The notes below the pieces were generated by a model. It was not told where the DNA came from. It ran no database searches and saw only the letters and a program-made list of their open reading frames with translations. Below, piece after piece: positions 48,311-59,200 of a stretch of DNA of 64,000 bases. Numbering within the stretch: the first letter of the stretch is position 1; the number at the start of each line of letters is the position of its first letter. The stretch spans positions 21,912 through 85,911 of the forward strand of contig MLAK01000583.1 in NCBI GenBank assembly GCA_001839685.1, in the 5' to 3' direction. This stretch comes from Tritrichomonas foetus (Eukaryota > Parabasalia > Tritrichomonadida > Tritrichomonadidae). Position numbers and translations under genes: made by a program.

Positions 48311-48696
48311 TTAAAGATGGTTTGTGAGATTCATTCTGAGATATGTCACGACTGAACCAAAGCGGAAATTTAAGGTTGTCCAATCATAGTAATTCAACAT
48401 TTTTAATCCGTTTCGTGGCTTCAAGAAGGAGAGGTGAAGTATCATTGAAAAAGTGTCAACGGTTTTCAGTTCACTTCTGACAATTTCTCCTGAAAAACAA
48501 TTAAAATATATATTATGTAATTAACTTTACTAATGTCTAGATTAATAACTTTAGAGAATCGATTCAATGAAAATTTAGAGGAAAGATCTTGAACCAAGAA
48601 ACTGTAGTGCAACTCTTTGACGGGTTTCTGATCGTCTTTATTTTCTGAATAATTCGTCGAATTCTGATGGTGATGACAAATTGGTCGAATAAACGG
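48311..48696 (-). CDS. Sm/LSm-fold coding segment, probably spliced or decayed
   Basis: The minus strand 48489-48311 encodes 58 residues plus stop with clear Sm-fold logic: EIVRSELKTVDTFSMILHL (Sm1: I-x-x-x-L-x-x-V-D-x-x-x-M-x-L-x-L) and LNFRFGSVVTYLRM (Sm2-like: x-R-G-x-x-V-x-Y). A SmD1- or LSm2-like protein fits best. Upstream, an open frame 48696-48531 in another phase ends SKVINLDI, which would supply the first strand. Removing a 41-nt GTAAAG...TTTTTCAG segment (48530-48490) joins them exactly at the Sm1 motif. No ATG exists anywhere between 48490 and 48720, so either a further upstream exon exists, the start is unusual, or this is a pseudogene. Codon use looks coding. Confidence 0.4.
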
Positions 48697-48713
48697 TCAC
48701 CAATACTTTTTTT

Positions 48714-49175
48714 ATGAGAAGGAAGAAAGCTACTCCATGTCAAATCAGACTCCAAAAGGATTTTGAAGATTTGGGCAACATCCCAGATACTAAACTGATA
48801 GTTCCAGATTCAGACAATCTTCAACACTTTATAATTCGCATTCGTCCAACACAAGGAATTTGGGCAAAAGGCAATTTTGATTTCGAGTTTAATATTCCAG
48901 ACGATTTTCCATTCACAAGACCAACAGTGAAATGCCTGACTAGGATATGGCATCCCAATATCGAAGAAACAGGCGCTGTTTGCTTAAATATTCTTCGTGA
49001 CAACTACACGCCTGTACTTGAACTTTCAATGCTTGTTGTTGGTTTACAGTTTTTATTCTCTGATCCCAATCCCCATTCACCATTAAACAAAGAAGCTTCT
49101 GAGCAATTTATCAGTAGTATCTCCGCTTTTAGACTCAAAGCGCAAGAATACATGTCATTATATTGTCCAAAATAG
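48714..49175 (+). CDS. NEDD8-conjugating E2, Ubc12-like
   Basis: A 153-residue E2 with the HPN motif at 80-82 and catalytic Cys90. The stretch GAVCLNILRDNYTPVLELS followed by GLQFLFSDPNPHSPLNKEAS matches UBE2M/Ubc12 (CLNILRxDWxPVL, [20 protein letters not shown]) better than ubiquitin E2s. Such enzymes pass NEDD8 to cullins and so activate SCF-type ligases. The family's N-terminal extension that binds the NEDD8 E1 is very short here (about 8 residues). It is divergent from the Sm-like segment on the other strand, whose upstream frame ends 17 bp before this start. Confidence 0.88.
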   Translation: MRRKKATPCQIRLQKDFEDLGNIPDTKLIVPDSDNLQHFIIRIRPTQGIWAKGNFDFEFNIPDDFPFTRPTVKCLTRIWHPNIEETGAVCLNILRDNYTPVLELSMLVVGLQFLFSDPNPHSPLNKEASEQFISSISAFRLKAQEYMSLYCPK

Positions 49176-49493
49176 TGAATTTGAACGAAATCATTTTTAA
49201 TTGCTTTTTTTTTATAAACGTTCGCAAACTTTAATTTATTCTAGCATTTTATTTTTACTACTTATGTTACCTGTTTTCATTTTTATTTTCTCCCATTAGT
49301 TCCAGAAAAATATGCAATCATGAATCTATGATTGATCAATTGATTAATGAACTATCATAATAAATACGACATTTCTTTCAATATTATTCAATTCCATGAA
49401 TATCTATTTCATATAACAAATTTATAAATTCTCTAACACATTTTATATAAAATATATGTTATTATTATAATATCATATAGAGTGTCAATAAGT
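49176..49493. other. Convergent 3' spacer
   Basis: About 320 bp of AT-rich DNA between the 3' ends of the Ubc12-like and IFT88 genes. No features are recognised. Confidence 0.5.
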
Positions 49494-51641
49494 TTATTCA
49501 AGATCAATATCTATGCCGTCCCAAAGGTCATCGTTTCCATTTCCGGCTACTCCTGTTTGTACCATTCCATCACCAGCCTTAGAAACCTGTAATGATGGTG
49601 CTTCAACTTTTTCACGTGTGAAATTCATTGGATTATTAGCTTGTGTACTTGTTAATCCTAATGGTTTTGCTGCAATATCTTCAACTGAAACTTCTTGTTG
49701 TTGTTGCTTTTGATACATTTCTTCTTGCTGCATTTCCTGGAGTCTATCCATTAAATCAGCAAGCATTTGTTGATAATAGTCAGCTTTGGCTGATATACCC
49801 ATCTCTGTTGTAAGTTTAACAAGATGCTCAAGACATTGCTTATTCATTGGATCCATTTGTATTACTCTCTCATATACTTCAAGTGCTTCTTGCTTGCAGT
49901 CCATGCTTCTATAACATGATGCAACCATTAATTGATAACGTGGCTCTTTAGGTGCAATTAAAGCAGCTCTCTCGAAATATTTTAGTGCATTATCATACAT
50001 TTGATGACGCCTGAAGTAAGCACCAAGCCAGCAAATGACATCAATTTCTGATGAATTATATTTATATCCTTCGCTAAAGCAATGGAATGCCTGTGTTTCA
50101 TTATTATCACGATCCCAAATAGCACCAAGACGGAACCAAACACCTGGGTCTGTTGGAACAAGGTTAATGAGACGATGCATCCAATCAATAGAATTAGAAA
50201 TTAATCCAATCTTTTCATAACAATCACTAATTTCGAAAACAACTTCGGGACACTTTGGAACAATCCTATTCAATTTCTCAAAGACTTGAAGAGCTTCATC
50301 ATATGCTCCCATTAATTTGGAAACCATACCAAGGTTATATAAAGCTTCGACACAATCTGCTTCAACACCAATTGCTTCAAGATAAGAATCGCGTGCCTCT
50401 TCTTCTCTATTGGCCTGCATGTAACAGTTACCTTTATTAACAAGTGCTTGGGCATTATATTTATCATGATCAAGTGCAATTGTTGCATACTTATCTGCAT
50501 TTTCATAATCTTGTTCCAAGTAGTAAAGGAATGAAAGATTGGTTGCAGCTAATGCCATCAATTGTGGATCCTTCTTTCTGATTTGACGAAGCATTTCAAT
50601 TGCTTTATTCGTGTTTTTATGTTGAAGATGAGCAAGTGAATAAGCAATTTCAAATTCTCCGGCTGCTTCTGGATACTTGGATTTCAACAACTGTTGTAAG
50701 ACAAATTCATAGGATTCTTGCCAGTTATGCTCAAACTTAGATGCAACTAATCTTGATGCAAGCATAACAAGACGTACTTGTTCTCTTCTTTCAATATGCA
50801 ATTGGTTTCCAAGGATATCTGAATTACCAAGTTCATTAATTGACATTTGCGGCTTAACAGCTAAAAGACGGGTATAAGCTTCACGCAGTTCTTCTGTTGA
50901 TGATAAAACAGAATGACATAAAACTAAATTATATCCTGTTTTAATGGACGGATCCTGTCTCATTGCGGTTTCAAATGATGATAATGCTTTATGATAATCG
51001 CCAAGATAAATTTGGGCAACACCGCAACATTGATTAAACCTGGCAATTAATCTTGTTGTATCTGGTTTTAAGTGGTTGATTCCCATTTCATAGTTCTTAA
51101 TAGCATCTTCATACTTTTGTTGGGCCATATAAATGTTACCAATTTCCAAATAAATAATTTGAGGGTGTGGAAACTCCCTGTCCTTTAAAAGGCGTTGGTA
51201 ACGATGATGGGCATCATCCCACATGGAGTTGGCCTTATATGCATCAGCGAGTTGCATTAAAACTGTAAATTTAACTGTTTTGAAATCTGTATCTTCAATT
51301 GCTTTTTGTGTAATGAAATCTTGAAGATTCTTCATTTCTGTTTCAGCTTCTTTTGCCTTGACAAGGGCTGTTTGGGCTTCTCCTTTTGCGATAAGATTTG
51401 AAGATTCTTGAATTGCTTTTGTTATATTGGATTTGAATGTCTTAATTTTGTTTTCAGGGGCATCTTTTGTATCTTTCAAAAATTGAGAGAAGGAATCAGC
51501 AACATGATCTAATGGTGATATAACTTTCTTACCACCTGATGTTTGTAAACCGCCATTATTGTATCCAGCACCTTTTCGTGATGAAATTGGACGAGATGAT
51601 GTTGGAGGACGCCCACGAGAAGAAGTTAGTCGAGTTGCCAT
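49494..51641 (-). CDS. IFT88: Intraflagellar transport protein 88
   Basis: A 715-residue TPR protein. A basic, Ser-rich N-terminus (RPPTSSRPISSRKG) precedes about ten tetratricopeptide repeats. The segment MRQDPSIKTGYNLVLCHSVL.STEELREAYTRLL matches the characteristic IFT88 'KTGFNLVLC' region. Later repeats such as ALVNKGNCYMQANREEEARDSYLEAI and EALYNLGMVSKLMGAYDEAL also fit, and the tail is Gln-rich, ending in acidic WDGIDIDLE. IFT88 is a core IFT-B subunit required for anterograde transport and flagellum assembly. Family length is about 750-830. ATG at 51641. Confidence 0.92.
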   Translation of the reverse strand: MATRLTSSRGRPPTSSRPISSRKGAGYNNGGLQTSGGKKVISPLDHVADSFSQFLKDTKDAPENKIKTFKSNITKAIQESSNLIAKGEAQTALVKAKEAETEMKNLQDFITQKAIEDTDFKTVKFTVLMQLADAYKANSMWDDAHHRYQRLLKDREFPHPQIIYLEIGNIYMAQQKYEDAIKNYEMGINHLKPDTTRLIARFNQCCGVAQIYLGDYHKALSSFETAMRQDPSIKTGYNLVLCHSVLSSTEELREAYTRLLAVKPQMSINELGNSDILGNQLHIERREQVRLVMLASRLVASKFEHNWQESYEFVLQQLLKSKYPEAAGEFEIAYSLAHLQHKNTNKAIEMLRQIRKKDPQLMALAATNLSFLYYLEQDYENADKYATIALDHDKYNAQALVNKGNCYMQANREEEARDSYLEAIGVEADCVEALYNLGMVSKLMGAYDEALQVFEKLNRIVPKCPEVVFEISDCYEKIGLISNSIDWMHRLINLVPTDPGVWFRLGAIWDRDNNETQAFHCFSEGYKYNSSEIDVICWLGAYFRRHQMYDNALKYFERAALIAPKEPRYQLMVASCYRSMDCKQEALEVYERVIQMDPMNKQCLEHLVKLTTEMGISAKADYYQQMLADLMDRLQEMQQEEMYQKQQQQEVSVEDIAAKPLGLTSTQANNPMNFTREKVEAPSLQVSKAGDGMVQTGVAGNGNDDLWDGIDIDLE

Positions 51642-52130
51642 GGTGTTTTAAATATTGAAATTAATCATTAAACGTATACAACGATAACAAAAAACGACTT
51701 TCTTATTTCATATTGATTTCATAGGAAATACGACGACAATTTCGTCTGCATCATATAAATATAACAATATATTCATAAATCATTGCAAAACTAATATGAT
51801 TAAAAAATATAAAATATTCCCATCCATGAATATGAAGGTATATCCTCAATAATTAACCTATTATTATTCTCATGATAAAATATATTCAATTCAAAAAACT
51901 TTAAAATTATATTAATCAACAATCACTGTCAAGAATGAATGAAACTTGAGCTCACATCATTTGAAATAAGATTCTATCTTTGATATGAAGGCAGTTGTGA
52001 AATTGGATAATGAATGATAACTATTAAGAAAATAATAAAAATTATATGTACTAAAAAAACAATAAACATAAATTCGACATGTTATTTTATATATAGCAAA
52101 TAAAATAAATAATATTCAAGCAAAATCACA
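51642..52130. other. Intergenic spacer
   Basis: AT-rich promoter region of IFT88 and 3' flank of the kinase gene. Nothing notable. Confidence 0.5.
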
Positions 52131-53510
52131 TTAGAAATCATTGAATTCTTCCGTCATCGCAAGTTCGGATGCAAGTTTAATGAGTGGTGGAATGAACTTC
52201 ATCTCGCATGCCATCTGTATGAATGGGTGTTTTAGTAATTCTTTCGCAGTTGGCCTCTTCTCTGGTTCCAAGCAGAGACATTTGTCTAGAAAATCAAGAA
52301 ATGCCGGCGATCTAGATTCCTTGTCTGATATTTCTGGAATACCTGACGAAACAATCATATATAGTGCTTTCATTGGAGGCACTTCAACATAAGGCGGCTC
52401 ACCTTCTGCTAATTCCCTACACATTATACCAAGTGACCATATATCAACCGAAAAAGTGTATGGTTGACTTTTGATGAGCTCTGGTGCCATCCAATATGGT
52501 GTTCCTACAACAGATTTACGACATTCTGAACTCGCCGATAGTTGTGCAGTATAACCAAAGTCAGCTAGTCTTACCTCACCATTTGCTTTCAATAGCACAT
52601 TATCTGTTTTAATATCACGATGAATTTTATGATGACTATGCATATATTCAAGAGCTTGGAGGACTTCTCGAGCAAAATATGCAATATGCGGTTCTTGGCA
52701 ATCACAATAAGTTGCTACATTTGTGAGGGAACCTCCATCCATTAATTCCATTAAAATCCAAAGAGTACTATTCACTCGATAAGCTGAATAGAATTTGACA
52801 ATATTCTTGTGAGACATTGCTGCCATGATTCTGGTTTCTTCAAGGAGTAGCTTTTGGTTCTTTTCAGTCAACGCCATTTCCTTCATTGCCACGGTTTCAT
52901 TAATTTCTGGCGAGAATGCAGAATATATAGTACATGTTGATCCCTCATCGAGTTTTTCGACTTGTTGCAAAAAAGAGTTGGGATTTTCGGGTTTCAATAT
53001 TGATTCCAATGAAGGAAGCTTTTCTGGTTCTGGCGGAGGCGGCTGATTTGGCATTCCCGTTTTTCCAGGTTCATGTAAGAAATTGATAACATCAAGAACG
53101 TCCTGCGGGTTTTTCATAACTTCGGCCTTTGATATTTCATTTTTCTTGAGCATTGCAGCAATTTCTGGGGGCAGACCACTGAAGCCTGTTTCGGCGTTGT
53201 AGTCAACGTGTATTTCATGCGAGATATCGTAGGGTGCGGAAATAACTGGATTTGTATTGCTTCCCAGAGGTAGATCTGGAACTAATTGTGAGTCGATATC
53301 GCCATCGTTGGAAACTGAAGCAGTAGATGACATTGGAATAAAACCAAGAAGACAACGCGGAACATTAATATATTGTCCAGTTTCGGAATCGATTTTCATT
53401 TCGACTCCTTTTTTCACGTCATAAGGGTTTGATATTGTTGGCATTGAATTCTTGCTTTTTTTATCGGCTTTTTTGTCCTTTTTGTTATCTTTCGATAAAC
53501 GAAATGTCAT
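52131..53510 (-). CDS. p21-activated (PAK/STE20) kinase with two CRIB-like motifs
   Basis: A 459-residue kinase. Residues 90-113 form a canonical CRIB/PBD (ISAPYDISHEIHVDYNAETGFSGLP), followed by the PAK autoinhibitory helix (MKNPQDVLDVINF). Residues 26-50 form a second, degenerate copy (ISNPYDVKKGVEMKIDSETG) lacking the two histidines. A PPPPEPEK stretch could bind SH3 domains. The catalytic domain (about 185-432) has K210, HRDIKTDN at 297-304, DFG 317-319, and GTPYWMAPE with Ser333 in the place of the PAK activating Thr. CRIB kinases are switched on by Rho-family GTPases (Rac/Cdc42) and control actin. All catalytic residues are intact. Confidence 0.95.
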   Translation of the reverse strand: MTFRLSKDNKKDKKADKKSKNSMPTISNPYDVKKGVEMKIDSETGQYINVPRCLLGFIPMSSTASVSNDGDIDSQLVPDLPLGSNTNPVISAPYDISHEIHVDYNAETGFSGLPPEIAAMLKKNEISKAEVMKNPQDVLDVINFLHEPGKTGMPNQPPPPEPEKLPSLESILKPENPNSFLQQVEKLDEGSTCTIYSAFSPEINETVAMKEMALTEKNQKLLLEETRIMAAMSHKNIVKFYSAYRVNSTLWILMELMDGGSLTNVATYCDCQEPHIAYFAREVLQALEYMHSHHKIHRDIKTDNVLLKANGEVRLADFGYTAQLSASSECRKSVVGTPYWMAPELIKSQPYTFSVDIWSLGIMCRELAEGEPPYVEVPPMKALYMIVSSGIPEISDKESRSPAFLDFLDKCLCLEPEKRPTAKELLKHPFIQMACEMKFIPPLIKLASELAMTEEFNDF

Positions 53511-54479
53511 GATTTTGGAATAAATAAGTTTTTGATTTTTCTGTGAAAACCGAATTTTCCGACGAAATAATTCATAGCATTATTTGATGATTAATATTTT
53601 GACTTTTTGAATATTATTCAAAACTTTTTAAGATGTGCTCTTCCAACTTTTTGCTATAAAGTTTGAATAAATGTATTCAATTCACAGAAACTCAGACTAA
53701 ATTACAATTGAAAAATAAAAAATATTGTGAAATCCAAATACTCTTGACTGACAGTTTATTTTTGATGAGATTTTCGTGCTTATTTTTAAAAATAATAAAA
53801 ACTCTGAGAAAAACTCATTTTTTTTAGATAAAAACTCACACTATTTTGTGAATAAAAAAAAAATTTCATGAAACCATGAATATCTTTACTTTTTAATGAT
53901 TTAATACTATAATTCATGAAAATTTATTTATAAGTATTAGTTTTAACATTGATTATACAATCTTGCCACTACATATTGATTCTACATTGATGTACAGAGA
54001 CAATTAACTTTTTTTCCATTAAATGACGCTAAGATGCTTTGGCATTTTTGTGCGTTTATTTGGTCATGAATGAAATATGTGTATCTTCTCTATACTCTTA
54101 TTTTTTATATTTGATTTGTGATTTTTCGTTGATTGATTGTATTTTATCCAATGGTGTGCGAGGAAACACCAACAAATAATTAATATGAAATCAATTGACA
54201 AAATTCCTTTGTGCTTCTTTCAATAAAATAAACCTTACCTTTTTTCTGAGCAATCATAACGGTATTAACTAGATATATAATGAATATGCTCATTTTTTTT
54301 GATATATATATTTTGATATATATTTTAATATATTGCTCTTTGTTGTCTACCAAAAATAACTTTTTATTTATATGTGAAAATTATCATTTTAGTTTCGCTG
54401 TAAAGGCCATACATGAGAATTTGGAAATTTCTCTCAATTATAATATCCAATACCATTGGATTTTTTGTGAGGATATGTT
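53511..54479. other. Intergenic spacer
   Basis: Nearly 1 kb of AT-rich DNA between the kinase promoter and the 3' end of the ZMYND12-like gene. A hairpin GGTGT/ACACC occurs near 54152-54170, and a dense TATATA stretch lies at 54300-54340. A plus-strand frame at 54280-54576 is low-complexity and overlaps the next gene. Confidence 0.5.
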
Positions 54480-55682
54480 TCAAACGGCTTTAGGCTCATT
54501 AGCGAAGGGAGGGTATGTGTCTTCATCTTCAAGTGATACCGCCTTCTTCTTCTGTGCGAGGCCGAGGTACCTCTGACTCTCTCTTGTAAGTGTATGCTCT
54601 GATCCTGCTGTGACTTCAAACATTGAGCTTGCTGAGAGGAGCAATTTAAACGCCTCTTTCCAGTCTCCTACGACGCACATAAGGAGACCGTGTGCAAATA
54701 TAGCTTGTGCAACAGCTATCTGTGTTTGTCCGTGCATGTCTGTTTGCGCTTCAACGATTTTCTTCAAAATCTGTTGTGCTAGTTTTGCAGTGGATGCGCT
54801 CCAATCTGGCGGAACTGTTACATCTCCACCATTAAATACTGGTGCAATACATTGTTGTAAGAATGGGGTCCATACACTGAGAACTTTTTCGAAAAGAGCC
54901 ACAGCACTTTCATGATCACCTTTTTCAATGAATACGTTACCCATCAAAAATAAACCAACACTGGTTTCAATATGGTCAGGACCTTTGAGTTGTGAAGTGA
55001 AATAAACATCAGCTGCAAGATGTTTGAGTGCTTTATCATATTTTCGTTGAGCAGCATAAAGCTTACCGAAGTTTCTGGCATGTTGAGATTTCAAGGCTGG
55101 ATCAGCGTTAGGATGCTGAATCAATATCCATTTGGCTTGACAAAGGTGCTCAAGCGCTTTATCGAAAATTTGAGCAGCTATGTTTGCTTCTGTCAATAAT
55201 AAATATGGGGGAACGAGTTCAAGCGCAGTGTTTCCAAAAACATCTGCAGCATATCGAAGGGCTTGAAGGCCAGCTGGATGAGCCAATTCGGGGTTGTTTT
55301 CGTTGAGATGGCGAAATGCTTCGGCTTTGCAAATAGATAAAACAATTTTTTTCGTATTGGTTACTTGCTCAGTGCGCATTGAACGTTCTTCTTGAGTGTG
55401 TAAAACTGGAGGAGGTGCACGAAGAGCGGCGATATATGGACAAATTTTGGAATGAACTGATTTCCAATCCATTTCTTGATGCTCAGAGCAGCAGTAGTAT
55501 GTTCTCTTACAAAGGGAACACTGCAAATGCGATTCGCGTGAGCATATCTCGCAATTAAATGAAACACCTTTTGGATTTGATAATGGGTTGTGACCGAGAA
55601 GTTCTGGAATATCGTGTTTCTCAGCGAATTCATCTGCATATTCGGGAGTGAGACCGTCGAGAAGCGGGCCAGTGATTGACAT
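54480..55682 (-). CDS. ZMYND12-like MYND-finger/TPR protein (axonemal)
   Basis: A 400-residue protein. A MYND zinc finger occupies 44-81 (C44, C47, C55, C58, C64, H68, H77, C81). It is followed by a helical TPR-like region: AAGLQALRYAADVFG..ALELVPPYLLLTEANI, ALEHLCQAKWILIQHP, ARNFGKLYAAQRKYDKALKHLAADVYFTSQ. Domain order and wording match ZMYND12, a conserved axonemal protein that works with TTC29 and is needed for flagellar motility in other organisms. This fits a flagellated parasite, and the gene sits a few kb from IFT88. ATG at 55682. Confidence 0.85.
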   Translation of the reverse strand: MSITGPLLDGLTPEYADEFAEKHDIPELLGHNPLSNPKGVSFNCEICSRESHLQCSLCKRTYYCCSEHQEMDWKSVHSKICPYIAALRAPPPVLHTQEERSMRTEQVTNTKKIVLSICKAEAFRHLNENNPELAHPAGLQALRYAADVFGNTALELVPPYLLLTEANIAAQIFDKALEHLCQAKWILIQHPNADPALKSQHARNFGKLYAAQRKYDKALKHLAADVYFTSQLKGPDHIETSVGLFLMGNVFIEKGDHESAVALFEKVLSVWTPFLQQCIAPVFNGGDVTVPPDWSASTAKLAQQILKKIVEAQTDMHGQTQIAVAQAIFAHGLLMCVVGDWKEAFKLLLSASSMFEVTAGSEHTLTRESQRYLGLAQKKKAVSLEDEDTYPPFANEPKAV

Positions 55683-56233
55683 TATTTTGTGTTAAGTATT
55701 TTTAATATTAAACTTAAGATTTCTAACGGAAAAAACCTCTCTGTGATTTCAGCCACTATTGATCGTCCTGTTCAAATAAATATACAAAAAGTTACCAGTG
55801 AAATTAAAGGTGAAAAAATACTGTGATTATTTGCTTCTTACATGAATACTTTGATTTTTAATCATCATACATGTGTATGTGATGCGCATACTCCAAAAAA
55901 CATTATATATAACCCAAATAATTCGAATGATGAAAAACGTTTCACATGATTAGGGTTAATTTTGGGTAGAATATTAGAATTTATTACACTTTCATCAAAA
56001 TATAATTCGACTCAAGTTGTGCAAATGACGATATAATGATATTTTCAGAAAATAATATTGTGATGTTATATGGTCTAATACACCTAAAAAGCCAAAAATA
56101 ATTATATCGTGATTTCTTATTCAGAATAACTTCTCCATGTTTCTGAATTTTCTTAGGACACTTTTTTCGAAGAGTCAATGTTGATGATAAATCATTGAAA
56201 AAGTTACAAGGGATTTTCTTTGAAGCTAAAAAA
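55683..56233. other. Divergent promoter region
   Basis: About 550 bp between the divergent ZMYND12-like gene and the PAS membrane protein. A minus-strand frame at 55984-56277 is AT-driven. An Inr-like TCATTGA lies at 56192-56198, about 40 nt before the next ATG. Confidence 0.5.
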
Positions 56234-59200
56234 ATGAAAGTGAATGAATTTTCGAAAGCATTTCCATTTTCTTTCATCTTTTTTGACAGACTTCTCGAAC
56301 AGAAATCGCCATTCTTTTGGCTTAATTTCTTGTTTATCCTATATAGTTATTTTCAACTATACTTATTTTCGCTGACGCCAATCATAATCGAAAACCGAAT
56401 GAATAACACCAGATTTAAGAACGAATCCAGTCTTATATTCGCTTTAATGACAGTTAATCCCAAACCATTCGATATGGCAGACTCCGTATTTAGTTATTTG
56501 ATAATGATATTAGTAATCTTCATCGTTTTCAGCAGTATTTTCTTGATGTATTTTTTCTTTTCTCATCATCATTCAATACCAGACTATTTACTTCAGACAA
56601 AAGGTTTATTGTTTTTATACAATCCATCTGTATATTTCTTTATTGGATTATTTTCGTTTGGTGTCATTATTGTCAAATATATAGAACGAGGATATTTTTC
56701 AACTGTCAATATTATAAACATAATATTGTCATTAATAATTATTTTCTCTCTGGATGCTTTTCACAGATGGATATCACCCATTTTATATGGTTCTTGTACA
56801 CGACTTGATAGCTCAATTATTCCATGTTTTATATTTCATGATTATTCATTATTTTATTATCGAATTCTTTATGCGGTTTTCATAATAGCTACAATTTCTT
56901 TTGCAAATAATTGGTCACATCTTGTCTTTGATATTGTTTCCGTTTTCATCGGTATCATAATGTTTTCCATTGTTTTAAAGAAACCATCTCGTTCATTAAC
57001 AAATTTTTGTTTTGAATCATCAACCACTTTAATAATGACATTTGGACCTTTAATAACCACTGGTTTAATTAAATTCACTGATATCATGCCAAGCCTATGC
57101 ATTGTGGATTCATTAATTATTTTTGTAATTGGATTTATTGGATCTTTCCTTTTCATGAAAAATGTTGAAGGAAATTTGAGAAACATGGTTCATCAAAACG
57201 AAGTAAAGAAAATGAAGAAATATCCAATTTATTATGTTGCTAATTATGCGCTTTCTCACGCAGTTGTCACTGAGGAAATTTATGAATTAGTGAATCGTTC
57301 AATGGCTTCTGAAGATTTTGATATAATAATCGGTTTCTTTAAAATTTATTGTGCAGTTTATTTACATAAAAGTGAATCATCAACCTTCCAAATTTTTTTA
57401 GATGCTACTGATTTGACACCAATGTGCAGATTCTCTTTATATGAATTAATTAGATACCACACAAAAGATATGACTGATGCTGAAGGTGATGTTGTTTTTA
57501 ATATTCAAAAATTAGTTTTTCAATACCAGAAGCATTACGATCAATTTTGGACCAATCAAATGGAATGTAATTTTAATGAATCTATTAAAGAATCTGCCGA
57601 AATGGCTCGAATTATTCAAAAAGTGAATACCTTATATGTAAGATATCATACATTTTATCCACAAAATCCAGCGATTCTTGATCTTGAACAAACTTTCTTT
57701 TCAAGAGTTTCCCCTCAGCTTATAAACAATATTTCTAAGCCAGTCAATGAGATAACTAGTTCACATGCAAGTTCAACCTCAATTTGGAGAGAAAAAGAGT
57801 TAATTTCTCAAAAAATTCTCAAAATGTTACCGAGAGGTTTTTCTGGCGTATTTTCGGTATTATCAATTTTTATTGTCATTTTGTTTGTTACTATGATGGG
57901 CGTACTAAATGCTAAAACGTTTTATTTGTTATCTAAAAGATTAGAAATGCTTAAAGTTCCACAATCATTGAATAAAACTATGGTAACTGGAGTAACATGG
58001 ACCCAATTGTATTTTGCTTTAGCTTCTATTACAAATTGTACGAGTTATGTTGATATGAACGAAGAACAATTTTATGATCGAATTCAAAGTGAAAGTGAGC
58101 CTGGTGAAGTTGAACTTGTAAAAATGATGAATGTAATTCAAAATATTTATGATTACACAGATTTGTTATTGAATAATATGAGACTTCTTACAAATGATAT
58201 GGCTTTGATGAATAGTCGAAGTGAAATTAAAGATGTTTGGACAAAACCATCCGTTCTTTTTAACGTTGAAGAAGATATTTTATTGGATGTTCGATCAACT
58301 ATGATTTTTTGGTTGTTAAATGCACAAGTTCGATATGAAAATATCACAGGAAAAGGTATCTGTAATACGCCATTGGCTGATTTTTATCGAGAAAGAATAT
58401 ATGACTTTGCAAATCAAACTTCTTCAATTTTATATAAATTATATGATTTATTGAGTATTTATAGTGACTATGTGGCTCAGCAAAAAAGTACAATCTTCGA
58501 TTTTAAATCGGATCCAAGTACTTTGTATTATGCAGCTATAGGAATAGCGGTAATTATTTTAATATCATCTATAATTCTTCAATTTTTAGAATATTATCAT
58601 TTATATTATTGTCTAAAAGTATTTTTCAGGCATACTTATCATCCTTTGCATGAAGGAATAATAGAACCAAAAGAGCCGAAAAAATTCCAGATCATGTTAA
58701 GCTACTTTTCTTTATGTTTCATATTTACTATTGTTATTGTTCTTTTCATGTTCCAATTTGATTTCCTTCGAAATGCAATTACTAGTGGATTTACACGAAT
58801 TATGGATACTTGTGCACTTCTTGTTCAAACCGAACAAACAGCACTTTATACAATATTTTCTTTATGCAACATTTTCCAATATTGGCAATTTCAAGAAATT
58901 GGCTACACAATGTCTGAATCTTTTGGATTTAATGTTTTCTATTCAAGTTCGCCAGCATTTGCAGAAAAGATCTCAGCAATTTATACAAACGAGAAACCTG
59001 AAAATATTCCATATGAAATTCAAGACATTATTGATAATAATACTAATTATACATCTATTCATGATATTTATGCACGCTGGTCATTAATGAAACAAATCTC
59101 TTTGCAATTTTTTTATATTTCTTCAATGAATTTAGATCATGCAGATTTTATTGACTCTGCACAATTCTTCCATGTTCAACATATTTTTTTGACCCATTTA

